DNA from: Amphiura filiformis
Taxonomy: Eukaryota > Echinodermata > Ophiuroidea > Amphilepidida > Amphiuridae
Assembly (NCBI RefSeq): GCF_039555335.1
Contig: NC_092629.1
Location: 3,243,912-3,307,911 of the forward strand
Direction: 5' to 3'
DNA: 64,000 nt
This document shows, one piece after another, positions 1 through 12,700 of the stretch. Both the position numbers and the translations under genes were made by a program. Position 1 is the first letter of the stretch; each line of letters begins with the position of its first letter. The notes under the pieces were generated by a model, which saw only the letters and a list, made by a program, of their open reading frames with translations, did not search any database and was not told where the DNA came from.

Positions 1-637
1 CTACATAAAACCTTCCTGACCATGCTGAGTCATTACAAATATTAATACATTATAAATTTTTGGTAAAAATAAACAGAAATTATAAACGTACGGTATCCTC
101 TGAATAGCGCAAAACTGAGCTCTATAATAGTATCAGAGTATTTCAGATCGAAATCTATGATGAATAGGTCATAGCCCTATGTAACGTTGTTTTGAAACTG
201 TCAACTTTTTGCACAAATCCTTTGTCTGTAAACCAGCTTATATTGCGCAACGTAAAACCTTAAACTCAAGTGGAAGATTCTCAACTATTAAAATCTGGGT
301 TCTTCACTTTGTCAATAATCTCCTTCACAGCCGTGTTTGTTTAAAAAGTTGTTACAGAGACTGTTACATTCGCTGTACCCAGATACAACTCCCCTATTGG
401 CTAATTAACTCATTAATATGCATGAATTATTTTCGCCTATGATGAAGCCTTAAAATTGCTACCTAATTATGCAACGGGGATGATCTCGCTCGCAAATTGC
501 TCATCAGCATTTTCGGGTCGCTGATAGAGCAATCAAGCCGGGGGTTGCACCTCATGTGACTAAATCACATAGAGAAACCGAATCTGTGGAACGTAATTCG
601 GCTACTAGGAGGGCACCCACCGGAGTACCCAATTTGG
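1..637. other. Upstream flank of the large lipoprotein gene
   Basis: No open frame here looks like a protein. The stretch is AT-rich flank. It contains one perfect TTGCGCAA palindrome (243-250), the classical C/EBP-type bZIP core, about 460 bases before the start codon. Whether it is used is unknown. Confidence 0.5.
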
Positions 638-646
638 TATAAAATA
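638..646 (+). promoter_or_regulatory. TATA box of the lipoprotein gene
   Basis: TATAAAATA lies 63-71 bases upstream of the start codon at 709. Core-promoter geometry would place the transcription start about 30 bases downstream, near 668-671, where TTAGTAC resembles a weak initiator. That gives a 5' leader of about 40 bases. The start site is inferred from spacing only. Confidence 0.65.
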
Positions 647-708
647 AACGGGTTAGCCGTGGGAGAGTTAGTACTAAGTTATAAGCGGCAGCGACCTAAG
701 GACTAAAA

Positions 709-757
709 ATGAAGTCGCTCCCCATTTTGTTACTTGTGGTCGCTACGGCACTGGCCG
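709..757 (+). CDS. Exon 1: start codon and signal peptide
   Basis: The exon encodes MKSLPILLLVVATALAG, a typical secretory signal with a basic start, a hydrophobic core and small residues before the cleavage point. It ends at a perfect GTAAGT donor (758) with one base carried over. The TATA box upstream supports this ATG as the start. Confidence 0.88.
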
Positions 758-3700
758 GTAAGTTCAAATTTGATTTCTTGTATTTTCATCATGTTCATTG
801 TCGATTCTAAGAACCATTAATTGGAATAGCGTTGATAATCTGGAGTGTCATTTATCTTCATTTGCTTCATTCGTTCCATTTTCAGTGATTCAAAGTTTTG
901 GCTTTTCAAAAAATATTCTAACAATGGAATCGGATCATTTTACTGTATTAAATTTATATTTTATGCACATTTATTGACTATCTTAAAGTTGAATTTTATT
1001 CTTTGACTTTGTCGATATTTATTCGTTTCGATGATAACAAGTTCAATTTCATTTCGATATTTTGGGTGGTTTGCTCTTCGTTGAAACATACGTTTAAATT
1101 TAGCTGTTTTTGCTTTCTTTAGTGTGTTTGATTTATATTCTATAGATTGCTTCCATGTATATTTTACTTTATGCTAAGTGTAGAAAATAACCATTGAAAA
1201 ACGTTCTGAAATTTTACTTAGGCCAACTTCTTTGTTTCATTGTCATTCTTCATCACTACACTGGTATGTAGTATTCCATGATTTTACAATGACTTCGCCG
1301 TTTACTGTAAAATTCATCTCTCGGTCGGGAATAGTTGCCTTACATTTGTGAAGGCCCAAATGATTTCAATATTTTATTCAGAAAAATAATTTTCATTCCA
1401 CTATGTTCTTCAAAAATAGTAAGCATTGAAGTTTATATATCATCGCCGATCACGCTCAGTGCTGTGATTTAGCCGTAGTTTGTTTACATGCCCAGCTGAT
1501 CGCCCAGCTGATTGCCCAGCTGATTGCCCAGCTGATTCTTAGTTCATTCATCCCTCGAAACCACATCCACGCATGCGTAGTCTATTGTATGCTAATCATA
1601 AATCAACATTGGTCCCTGGGTAAAGGGTTTTCCTTCTCGTTGGCCAATGTGCTCTTTGCCCTGTTACCAGGGCATTGATTGAGAGAAACCTTGAAAACTT
1701 TTTGATAAACTTTGGCGCTCTGACAAAGACTTCTCAGGATGTGTGTGTTTATTGTCACGAGTTGTTTTTCAGTTCAACTAAATTTCGCAATGATCTTTTG
1801 TTTGGGGTGAATGTTTTTGAAAAGGTTGAGGCTCTGTTATATTTGATCATTGTTCATGATTGTTGGCAATGTCGTAATTTGATCAAGGGTGTACCTGGAA
1901 ATTCGAATAAAAAGTTCATGTTAACTTTTTAACTTTTCCCCCGCGTTTGCAAAGGTAGAGGCAGCAAAGGAATTCCTATAAAATCCCATATTGTGTTAGG
2001 TTTTCAATGCCGTTCTGGTCACTGTTATAAAGCTGAAAATGTATACTCGATGTATACTTTTGTTTTTTTGTTCTTCGTTATATTTTCATGTGAAACCAAA
2101 CTTTATATGCACTTGATTGTGATTACATAATTGTCACAGTGACCAGCTCCAAATTTCACTTTTTATAAGTTTTGGTAATATGACTATGAGTATGACGATC
2201 ACCGTATTTATTCTTTAGTATTTTTGCCTTTAAATATCAACCAGTTCAAATCCTTTCAAGGCAAAAAAGATTAAGTCACGTAATGTTTTTACTTAGTATT
2301 CCCGAGGTAAAATATATTTAAGCCCGAAACTTAAACCAAACAATGAACAATTTTGTTTATTTTGTTGGCTGAGATAGCCAGCCTTTAAATCGTTGCATTG
2401 TTCAGTGCGGTTCAATTTTGTGTACTAGTATTATCAATGTATTTGTGAAAAAAAGTGCACTTTAAATTCGCAAACAACATGATATGAACTGATGACTTCA
2501 TCTGATTGATTTAGAAAGTACGTCCTTTCAGATTCTCATTCCAATCAATGTGCACCTGTTTTATCTTTTTTTAGCTACCCATTTTTAGATGCATTGATAA
2601 ACAAAAGTTACAAAATACGATATTGAACTTTCTACCACATAAAAACTGCATGAAATGCAAGATCATTACATGCGGTCAATACCCAATGGTATATGGTGTC
2701 AATATTGCTCCATGATGTCGATAGATGATGTCAATAGATGTCAAAATATTCTGAAACCCATTTTCTGCATGGAGATAGCATATTATTAACTTGTAATTAA
2801 TATTCATGATTGTAACAATTTCATTAGCTGCTAAACAAGAAAATGCCTGCATGCTGCAATGGCAGACGAGACCTTAATTAGGGCTGTTATCATGGTTAAT
2901 ATTACGGCCTAGATGCATGAGAAGGTCAATGTTTTTAACAGTGGTTCATATTCAACAGAAATTCCTCTAGATGGGAATGGTCGCTGACATCAAATTTCAG
3001 TCCATAATTCACACTTAAGTTTTTGCAGTTTCATACATTTTCTATTTCAACTTTTCATTAAGGCAACCAACCATCTTTTACAAATTCATATTTAAGATTG
3101 ACTTTCTTTTAAAAAAAAAAGGAAATTAAAGCCTGAGTTTTAAATTCTTTCAAGAAAGAGTCGCAAGATGGCATGATCTTAGGATGTATAGTTTTGTATA
3201 ATTTATCTTGATTTTACTAAGGATGTATAATAAGTTTGGTTTGAAAGATGCTTACTTTCTGAATTCCATGGGTTCAATTTCGGCCAACAATTGAGTGTTC
3301 TGTGGACATATTCCCATCTATATACGACTTGCAATGCAGCAACTGTAAACAAAATACATGCAAGAGCGATTTTTAAAACATGCAGTTTATAATGTACTCC
3401 TTTTCAACATCTCTACAATACACCTGACGAAAAATATCATTAGTATTACCTAATGTATTGTCCTTAATAAAAGAAATGTTTCGTTTGATGCTCACGAATT
3501 TGTATACAATTAAAGGGCAATTATTGAATTTTACAAATAAACATGTTCATTATTTTATAGGGCTGTGCCGATGTCAGATTTGAACGAAAAATACCATTTC
3601 AAGTGCCGATTGCGGCTTTTCTCACTGCGACTTTTAAAGATCATTAATTCGTATACCAGATATTAGACTACCAAAATTATTGCTACTTTTATAATTTAAG

Positions 3701-6700
3701 GCTTGGAACAAAATCATTAATTCTTTATACCAGATATTAGCCCACCTATTGCTACTTGTATAATTTAAGGAAAAAATCATTCATTCGTTATATACCAGAT
3801 ATTATTACCTACCAATTGCTATACTTGCTATGATTTAAGGAACAAACTTAAAGATCGATGAAGCAGAATGCTTTTGTTGCAAACAGCTTACATTTCCCCA
3901 TCTGTAACAAAATCAGAAGTGTGTCAAATCAGGAACGTCTAACATTTTAGCCTCATAATTTTAGCCCCTTCCTTTTTCGTTCATATTTTAGGTTTCATCA
4001 ATCTTTTACGTTTGTTCCTATTACAACAGCATGACACAACATTATTTATTTATTATGTCTATTTCTTTCCACAGTGCCCTTACCAAGGGACGAAGAAGCA
4101 TGGCCGGCCGTCCAAGATTTAAAATGTAGTAAGTACCAAGAATATTTGTCATCCTTTAAAATCATGTTGTATTCTTTTCAGTACTTGTTATTATTGCTAT
4201 AGCTTTCTACTAATTATATATTGATTTGGTTCTAGAATGTATCCAAGAACCACCTCGTACTGGATGAATAGACATAATTATCCTGATTTTTTAAATGATT
4301 TCTGTTGTATGTATGTGCTGCAATTTTACAGTAGTTCTGAATGCAAACCTAAAAATTGTATGTAAAAATACCCATCGTATTAATAGCTTGTTTCCAATTT
4401 ATCCCCCCCCCCCATATCAATTAAAAATGGCAAAGAAAGAAGAAATTCGCTTGATCAATTGTGAAACAAATGTCACTGACTTTTGTGGAATATTCTAGTT
4501 CCAGAACAGACCTTGAGCCTGTGTCAAACGTCAACTATAAGTGTTTGAATAGCTTTATCTGAAAATAAATAAGAACTCAACATATCTGATGATAATTTTG
4601 ATATGGATGTGACAAGTACCTTCTACAAATAATCACTGATTGCTTGCACTAGCTTTGTAACTTTAACTGATTAATAAAAATTTAGACTTAAAATCAAGAA
4701 AACACCAAATTCTTTAAGTTTGTGCAAGTTTTGTCGATTTTTCTCAGTATGCACTGGGGTGAAAATAATGATGAGCTCTCGAAGTGAAGTGATGCAAGCA
4801 TACCAACCTGGGTACCAATATTAGTCAATTACATAAGACAATCAGTAATAAGTTAATACCTAATCATTATGCTAATATAACGGCGTATATTGTTATCTGC
4901 TATTGAACTGTCAGTGATTTGTAGTTTACTTGGCTGTAATCAATAAATAAATATATGAGATCACTGACCCGCATGGTGCGTGATTTAATCAAAGAGGGTT
5001 CAAAGTTGTGTTGCAAGCAAGTTGAAGGCAAATTTGACTGACACTTTTTGGAACATTTTAGACCTTAAGATAAAACTTTCTGATTTGTACGGTAAGCCAA
5101 CATGGTCAGAGTTTGTGTTGCAAACAAAACAGAGGCAAACTTGACTGCCACTTTTTGGAACATTGTAGACTTTTAGATAAAACTCTCTGATTTGTATGCT
5201 AAGCCAACAAGGTCAGAGTTTGTGTTGCAAGCAAAACGGAGGCAAACTTGACTGCCACTTTTTAGAACGTTTTAGACTTATAAATAAAACTTTCTGATTT
5301 GTACGGTAAGCCAACAAGGTCAGAGTTTGTGTTGCAAACAAAACAGAGGCAAACTTGACTGCCACTTTTTATACATTTTAGACTTTTAGATAAAACTTTC
5401 TGATTTGTACGGTAAGCCAACAGGGTCAGTATTATAAGAACTCTTAATGCAAAATTCATGTGTTCATGCTCAGTCAGAGAATAATGAAATGCCAATGAGA
5501 ATTCATGTCAACTTGCCAAGTGAAGGGTTGACCTTAAAAAATAGTAGGCCTATACCATAAACAACAGCAACAATGACATTAAAACCGTCAGTAGGCCTAT
5601 TCCAAATTGAATCAAAAATAAACATCTCAGTCAATACAAAATTGCTTCTAAAGCCTTATGTTATGAGTGTTCCCTGTTTTGTTATGTTATAGGCCTATAT
5701 AAAAACTGCTGGAACAATGCAACTCAAAATTTGGAAACACAATTGTTAAATGGTAGGCTCAGTGTGTGATAGAAAACAAAATGTGAAAAGATTGGACCAT
5801 ATCCCTTAATGTTTTTTTCTTAGTTTTTAACAAGAACAAATTGAGAACAGGTTGCAACATCTCGAAACTCCTAACTTAGGACTTAACACTCATTTTGTGG
5901 GAGTAGGTCACAATGATAAAGCCAAGATCACATGGAGCTGAGTAAATGGTGGATGAATGCCCTGAACCTTAACACATTATCATAAAGGTCAATGCCCAAT
6001 TGCATTTGTAATCACTAAGTAAAGGTTAAGGGAACTTAAATTCTTTAAATAAATAAACCCTTCCCACATGGGTGTCGATTTGCAGATGATAAGTTTAAAA
6101 TTTTCTTTAAAAATTCAAAAATTCGAACATTGCCATGACCATATTTGTTATCAGCATGAAACATGCAATAGAATGAGTACAAACAAGCCCAGTATTGGTT
6201 AAGTGTTTCTTAAGGTAGCTTTTAATATTTTGAGAAAATATCTCAAAACTTAGGACTTATTGAAGCTGATGGCCAACACCCAGAGCATTTAAAGCATGAT
6301 GAAATAAGATCACATAGCCTGAACAATGAAAGATAACCCAGCTGATATCAATAGGACCTTCTATAAATGTCAATATCCTTATCATAGACAAAGTTGACAA
6401 AAGCTGTCACACCCCTTGATAAAATTTGTCAGATAGGAAATAGAGGGCGCTAGATAGGTTAATTTGACTGTCAAAGCTTTTGCCAACTGACTGATTGGTT
6501 ATTATTTTGAAGCTTGACATATCTTGACCAGACTCAGTGGCTGCGCCAGGAATTTGGGTTTTTATGGGAGGGGGGCTGGGGCATATTCCCCCCTGTGGCA
6601 CCACCACTGACCAGATTTGACCATTCCTACCATAAGGTTTGATGGCCTTAAATTTCATAGATGGTTGATTTAAGAACAGGTGTTTTTTTTCCAAATTTTC

Positions 6701-9700
6701 TCCAAAAAGTGTCAATTTTAAGTTGGTAGCTTCCAAATTTGTTCAAAAAGTGGTACAACTCACAAACCAAAGTTTGTGTCAAAAACTAATTTTAATAAAA
6801 AATATGAAAAGAAAACTCACATCTTCTAATTAAAGATAAATTTTTTTTTTCTAATCTAATGTTAAATTGTGTCTCTTTTCTCTCCCTCTCTCTCACTTGC
6901 TTGCGTATCACAGCAGACAGCCGCTTCAAAGTGAACACTATTTATTCCTTCAAATATGAGGCATTCTCACAAACAAATGTAGATGGCACAAGCGAGAAGG
7001 GCACAGGGCTTAGGTATAGATGTGATATAGAGATCAATGTACCGGAACCCTGCAAATTGGTAATGAACATTGACAGATGTGCTCTAAGACATCTTGATGA
7101 TATCGAAGAGCAAACCAAACTCGGTAAATCACTGAAACAAGCAAGGACTTTGATGCTGCCATCTCGAGATACGATGTCATCGCTCATTTGGACAATGGTG
7201 TCGTTCGTAAAGTGCTGGCACATCCCGATGAGCCTAAGCATATTCTCAACATGAGAGAGGTATTCTCGATATGCTGTCGCTTGATTTCCAAGATGAAGAC
7301 CTTGTTGAGGACAACCCTATGCCATGTGTGAGCGGCGATTGCCCGCGTGTCAGACGTGTGTTGAACAGGCAAGAAGACACGGAAACTGATGTTGAGGTGA
7401 CCAAGGATCTTAGGAAGTGTGAAAACAGACCAATTCAGGGTCTGACAACATCTCCCTTGATCTGGAATGTTGTAAGTATTACCCAGTTCTTGTTTTTGAG
7501 GTTTTGGGATAAGCATGATTTTGAGGTTTTAGGATTAACACTGATTTGACAAAATGGGCTATTCAATTTAAACTCCACCCCTGTAGAAGATTTTGGAAAT
7601 ATCTTCTACAGAGGGAAAAAAAAAAAAAAAAAGAGTAGGCATATTAACCAACTCTATTTTGAAACACACCATCCCTCTGGAAAATTCTCACTCCCTCTGT
7701 GCATGTGGATGGAATAGCCCAATGATATACTAAAATGTATTGGCAATTTATTGATCAGCCTACAACTTAATCTTGAACTTATATCATTGATAGAATAATT
7801 TATTCAACAAAAAATTGATCACTCAATCAATATTTGCAATAACTGAAAAGGAGGAAGGGAATGGGTGATGACATTGATTTTAATTGCTTGATTGTTCAAA
7901 TGATTTTTGGTTGATTAAATGATAATCTTAATTGATTGATTGATAATCCAACTGATTGATTGATCGATCAATTTAATGGTGAGAGGGAATGAATGGGTGA
8001 CTAATGGTTTGATTACCAATTGATTTTTGCTTGATTATATTGAGTAATTGATTTTATGCTAACTCAAAAATGAAGAAGGGAATGAGATGATTGATTTGAA
8101 TGTTTGATTGTTTTATTGACCAACTGATTGATTGATTGATTGATTGATTAACCATTTCCCCCTGCTACAGACATTTGCTGACAAATTCATCACCTCCAAC
8201 CAGACCTGCAATTTTGAGCTGGAATGGAGCAACATCAAACGTGTCAAGTGCAGTGAACAACACGTATTCTGGCCATTCAGCTATGACTCAACCAGGGGAA
8301 TCAGGATGCAGGTATCTCAGGACTTGAAACTCTCTGAGAAACAGAAGGTCAACTCTGTACAACCAATCCGTGATGAAGGTGAGTAATGAATCGGGGAGTT
8401 GGAGTTCTGTGTAGAGTTGGTCTTGAGTTATCACATGAGTGGTGAGATGTCAGTTTTTCTGAAGTTATAGAGGACACAAGTGTAAACTATTGACAATTTG
8501 TGATGATAGCTAGTATAAGAATAGAAAGCTCCAATTATGTTTTAAATACTTCAAACTTACTGCTTGTTTCACAGCATCCCGACGTGTCACAAGTCTTCGC
8601 TTTGAGCATGAGGAAGAGGAAATGAGAGAGAAGCGACCCAACATACGCCACGAGACTCTCTGCGACGACGACTCGTCAAGGGATCCCTCGAGGAAATCCA
8701 GATGGAGACTCCACAACTCTTCAGCCAATTTGTTGGTGCCCTCCGCAAACTCAACAACGAATCCATCCATGAGCTTTACGAAAGAGCCATCAACTGCCCA
8801 TTGTACTATGAGGGTTGCCAGGACAATGAACATAAGGTTAACATGATCAAGTAAGTTCAAAGGTCAAACTGTTAGGAAGTTTACTAGTATAATAATGGCA
8901 TCAAAATTAATAACTTATTAGAAGCATATAATAGGATACAGTTCCAAAACCCCAATAGGATTGTATAAGCTTTGACTGATGTGCATGCCTAGGTACTAGA
9001 AACTCATTCTCAGGAAGGTGAGGTCAAACATTGATTAATGATTGTGAAATATGAGTTGTTGAACTGTGGCATTAGGGCTGAGACTATTTTGTCTGTACTG
9101 TCAGAAATTGACCCAAATGGAAAGATTCTTGAATGTCAATCAAAAGTCAGGTCAAAAGTCTTGATAGAAGATTGATTAAAAGTTTACAAACAGAGTAAGT
9201 AAATATGGTAACAATTTACTCCCTATTCCTGTATGAAGTCTATGGTGCTTTAGTATATAGGAAATAGTAACTAAATTGTACCGCAAGTGCCAATCTCATA
9301 CATTTCATACTTAATATCCCTGATACAGGACTTTCGTCTACGATGCCCTAGTACAGTGCGGCACCTTAGAATGCTTCCGCACCATCAACACCGCCATCAT
9401 CAGTGGCGAGGTCAGCAAACCAGTCGCTGACTTTGTAATGTACACCATGGCCATGCGTGACTACCCAAGCTTGACCCTGATTGAGGAGACTCTGCGTGTT
9501 GCTTTCTACAACCGCACCCAGTCGACTTTCTTGCCACTCAGCATCATGATTAACAACTACTGGAATCAGAATGAAGAATCACTCAGGAAGGAGCGCAGAG
9601 TAAGTAGGGGGAAAGTGGGGATGGGACATGGAGCGGCAAGACTAGTCTGCCATGCGTCATCAATGGTGGGCAATATAGTGTATGCCTTATTATTTTGACA

Positions 9701-12700
9701 TGCGCTCCAATAGTCTGCCATGTTTGTGCGTCATCAATGGTGGGCAATATAGTGTATGCCTTATTATTTTGACATGCACTCCAATAGTCTGCCATGTTTG
9801 TGCGTCATCAATGGTGGGCAATATAGTGTATGCCTTATTATTTTGACATGCGCTCCAATAGTCTGCCATGTTTGTGCGTCATCAATGGTGGGCAATATAG
9901 TGTATGCCTTATTATTTTGACATGCGCTCCAATAGTCTGCCATGTTTGTGCGTCATCAATGGTGGGCAATATAGTGTATGCCTTATTATTTTGACATGCG
10001 CTCCAATAGTCTGCCATGTTTGTGCGTCATCAATGGTGGGCAATATAGTGTATGCCTTATTATTTTGACATGCGCTCCAATAGTCTGCCATGTTTGTGCG
10101 TCATCAATGGTGGGCAATATAGTGTATGCCTTATTATTTTGACATGCGCTCCAATAGTCTGCCATGTTTGTGCGTCATCAATGGTGGGCAATATAGTGTA
10201 TGCCTTATTATTTTGACATGCGCTCCAATAGTCTGCCATGTTTGTGCGTCATCAATGGTGGGCAATATAGTGTATGCCTTATTATTTTGACATGCGCTCC
10301 AGTAGTCTGCCATGTTTGTGCGTCATCAATGGTGGGCAATATAGTGTATGCTTTATTATTTTGACATGCGCTCCAATAGTCTGCCATGTTTGTGCGTCAT
10401 CAATGGTGGGCAATATAGTGTATGCCTTATTATTTTGACATGCGCTCCAATAGTCTGCCATGTTTGTGCGTCATCAATGGTGGGCAATATAGTGTATGCC
10501 TTATTATTTTGACATGCGCTCCAATAGTCTGCCATGTTTGTGCGTCATCAATGGTGGGCAATATAGTGTATGCCTTATTATTTTGACATGCACTCCAATA
10601 GTCTGCCATGTTTATGCGTCATCAATGGTGGGCAATATAGTGTATGCCTTATTATTTTGACATGCGCTCCAATAGTCTGCCATGTTTGTGCGTCATCAAT
10701 GGTGGGCAATATAGTGTATGCTTTATTATTTTGACATGCGCTCCAATAGTCTGCCATGTTTGTGCGTCATCAATGGTGGGCAATATAGTGTATGCCTTAT
10801 TATTTTGACATGCGCTCCAATAGTCTGCCATGTTTGTGCGTCATCAATGGTGGGCAATATAGTGTATGCCTTATTATTTTGACATGCGCTCCAATAGTCT
10901 GCCATGTTTGTGCGTCATCAATGGTGGGCAATATAGTGTATGCCTTATTATTTTGACATGCGCTCCAATAGTCTGCCATGTTTGTGCGTCATCAATGGTG
11001 GGCAATATAGTGTATGCCTTATTATTTTGACATGCGCTCCAATAGTCTGCCATGTTTGTGCGTCATCAATGGTGGGCAATATAGTGTATGCCTTATTATT
11101 TTGACATGCGCTCCAATAGTCTGCCATGTTTATGCGTCATCAATGGTGGGCAATATAGTGTATGCCTTATTATTTTGACATGCACTCCAATAGTCTGCCA
11201 TGTTTGTGCGTCATCAATGGTGGGCAATATAGTGTATGCCTTATTATTTTGACATGCACTCCAATAGTCTGCCATGTTTGTGCGTCATCAATGGTGGGCA
11301 ATATAGTGTATGCCTTATTATTTTGACATGCGCTCCAATAGTCTGTCATGTTTGTGCGTCATCAATGGTGGGCAATATAGTGTATGCCTTATTATTTTGA
11401 CATGCACTCCAATAGTCTGCCATGTTTGTGCATCATCAATGGTGGGCAATATAGTGTATGCCTTATTATTTTGACATGCACTCCAATAGTCTGCCATGTT
11501 TGTGCATCATCAATGGTGGGCAATATAGTGTATGCCTTATTATTTTGACATGCGCTCCAATAGTCTGCCATGTTTGTGCGTCATCAATGGTGGGCAATAT
11601 AGTGTATGCTTTATTATTTTGACATGCACTCCAATAGTCTGCCATGTTTGTGCGTCATCAATGGTGGGCAATATAGTGTATGCCTTATTATTTTGACATG
11701 CACTCCAATAGTCTGCCATGTTTGTGCGTCATCAATGGTGGGCAATATAGTGTATGCCTTATTATTTTGACATGCACTCCAATAGTCTGCCATGTTTGTG
11801 CGTCATCAATGCTGGGCAATATAGTGTATGCCTTATTATTTTGACATGCGCTCCAATAGTCTGCCATGTTTGTGCGTTATCAATGGTGGGCAATATAGTG
11901 TATGCCTTATTATTTTGACATGCGCTCCAATAGTCTGCCATGTTTGTGCGTCATCAATGGTGGGCAATATAGTGAATGCCTTATTATTTTGACATGCGCT
12001 CCAGTAGTCTGCCATGTTTGTGCGTCATCAATGGTGGGCAATATAGTGTATGCCTTATTATTTTGACATGCGCTCCAATAGTCTGCCATGTTTGTGCGTC
12101 ATCAATGGTGGGCAATATAGTGTATATCTTATTATTTTGACATGCGCTCCAATAAACTTAAATTATTGTATGTGCTTGTTTACATTCTCTGTGTAATGAT
12201 TCATTTTGAAATGTCTGATTTATTATGCGATCAATTATCAATTGATCAATGATTTTGTGATTATTAATCAATTGATTGGTTATTGATTTCCAGTTGCCTG
12301 AAGAGATTCACCAGTCCATTGCATTCCTTAGCAGCATCATCGGATACGACTGCACCATGCCTAGCAACGTCATTGATGGTGGTGAGATGCTTGAGCACCA
12401 ACGACAAGTCTTCTTGGCTCTTAAGGTATGTGTAGCACCATCTCTTAATAAGCCAAATCAGCATTGAAAGTTTGCAATGCATTGTGGGACAGTTTGTGGA
12501 CACTTTGCCCTCTGACCTATTAGGAAAATTCAGGAAAATTGGTTTTTGTCTGTTCAAAATATAGTCTCATATGCCACAACTGACGTCAACTTTTAAGGTA
12601 TGCTTGCTAATTGTATGTTATTAAACTTTGCCATTGGGGATGAGATCATTTAACTAACTTTAATTTATATCTTGTACATATTTTTCTTGTGTTATTCTAG

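Larger units (their letters stand above)
758..4074 (+). other. Intron 1
   Basis: This 3.3-kb AT-rich intron contains four CAGCTG E-boxes at 1493-1534 and three diverged tandem units at 3640-3850. I see no coding sequence in it. First introns often hold enhancers, but nothing here proves it. Confidence 0.8.

Noticed and set aside
6859-6913. Alternative start with a signal-like MLNCVSFLSLSLTCL just before exon 3
   Set aside because: This is the pyrimidine tract of the exon 3 acceptor read as protein. Exons 1 and 2 give a better signal peptide and matching phases.
7184-7516. 110-codon antisense frame over exon 3
   Set aside because: It is a shadow of the sense exon, which matches a known family in three frame segments.
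9643-12154. CRISPR-like appearance of the 74-bp array
   Set aside because: There are no unique spacers. The units are contiguous copies in a eukaryotic intron.
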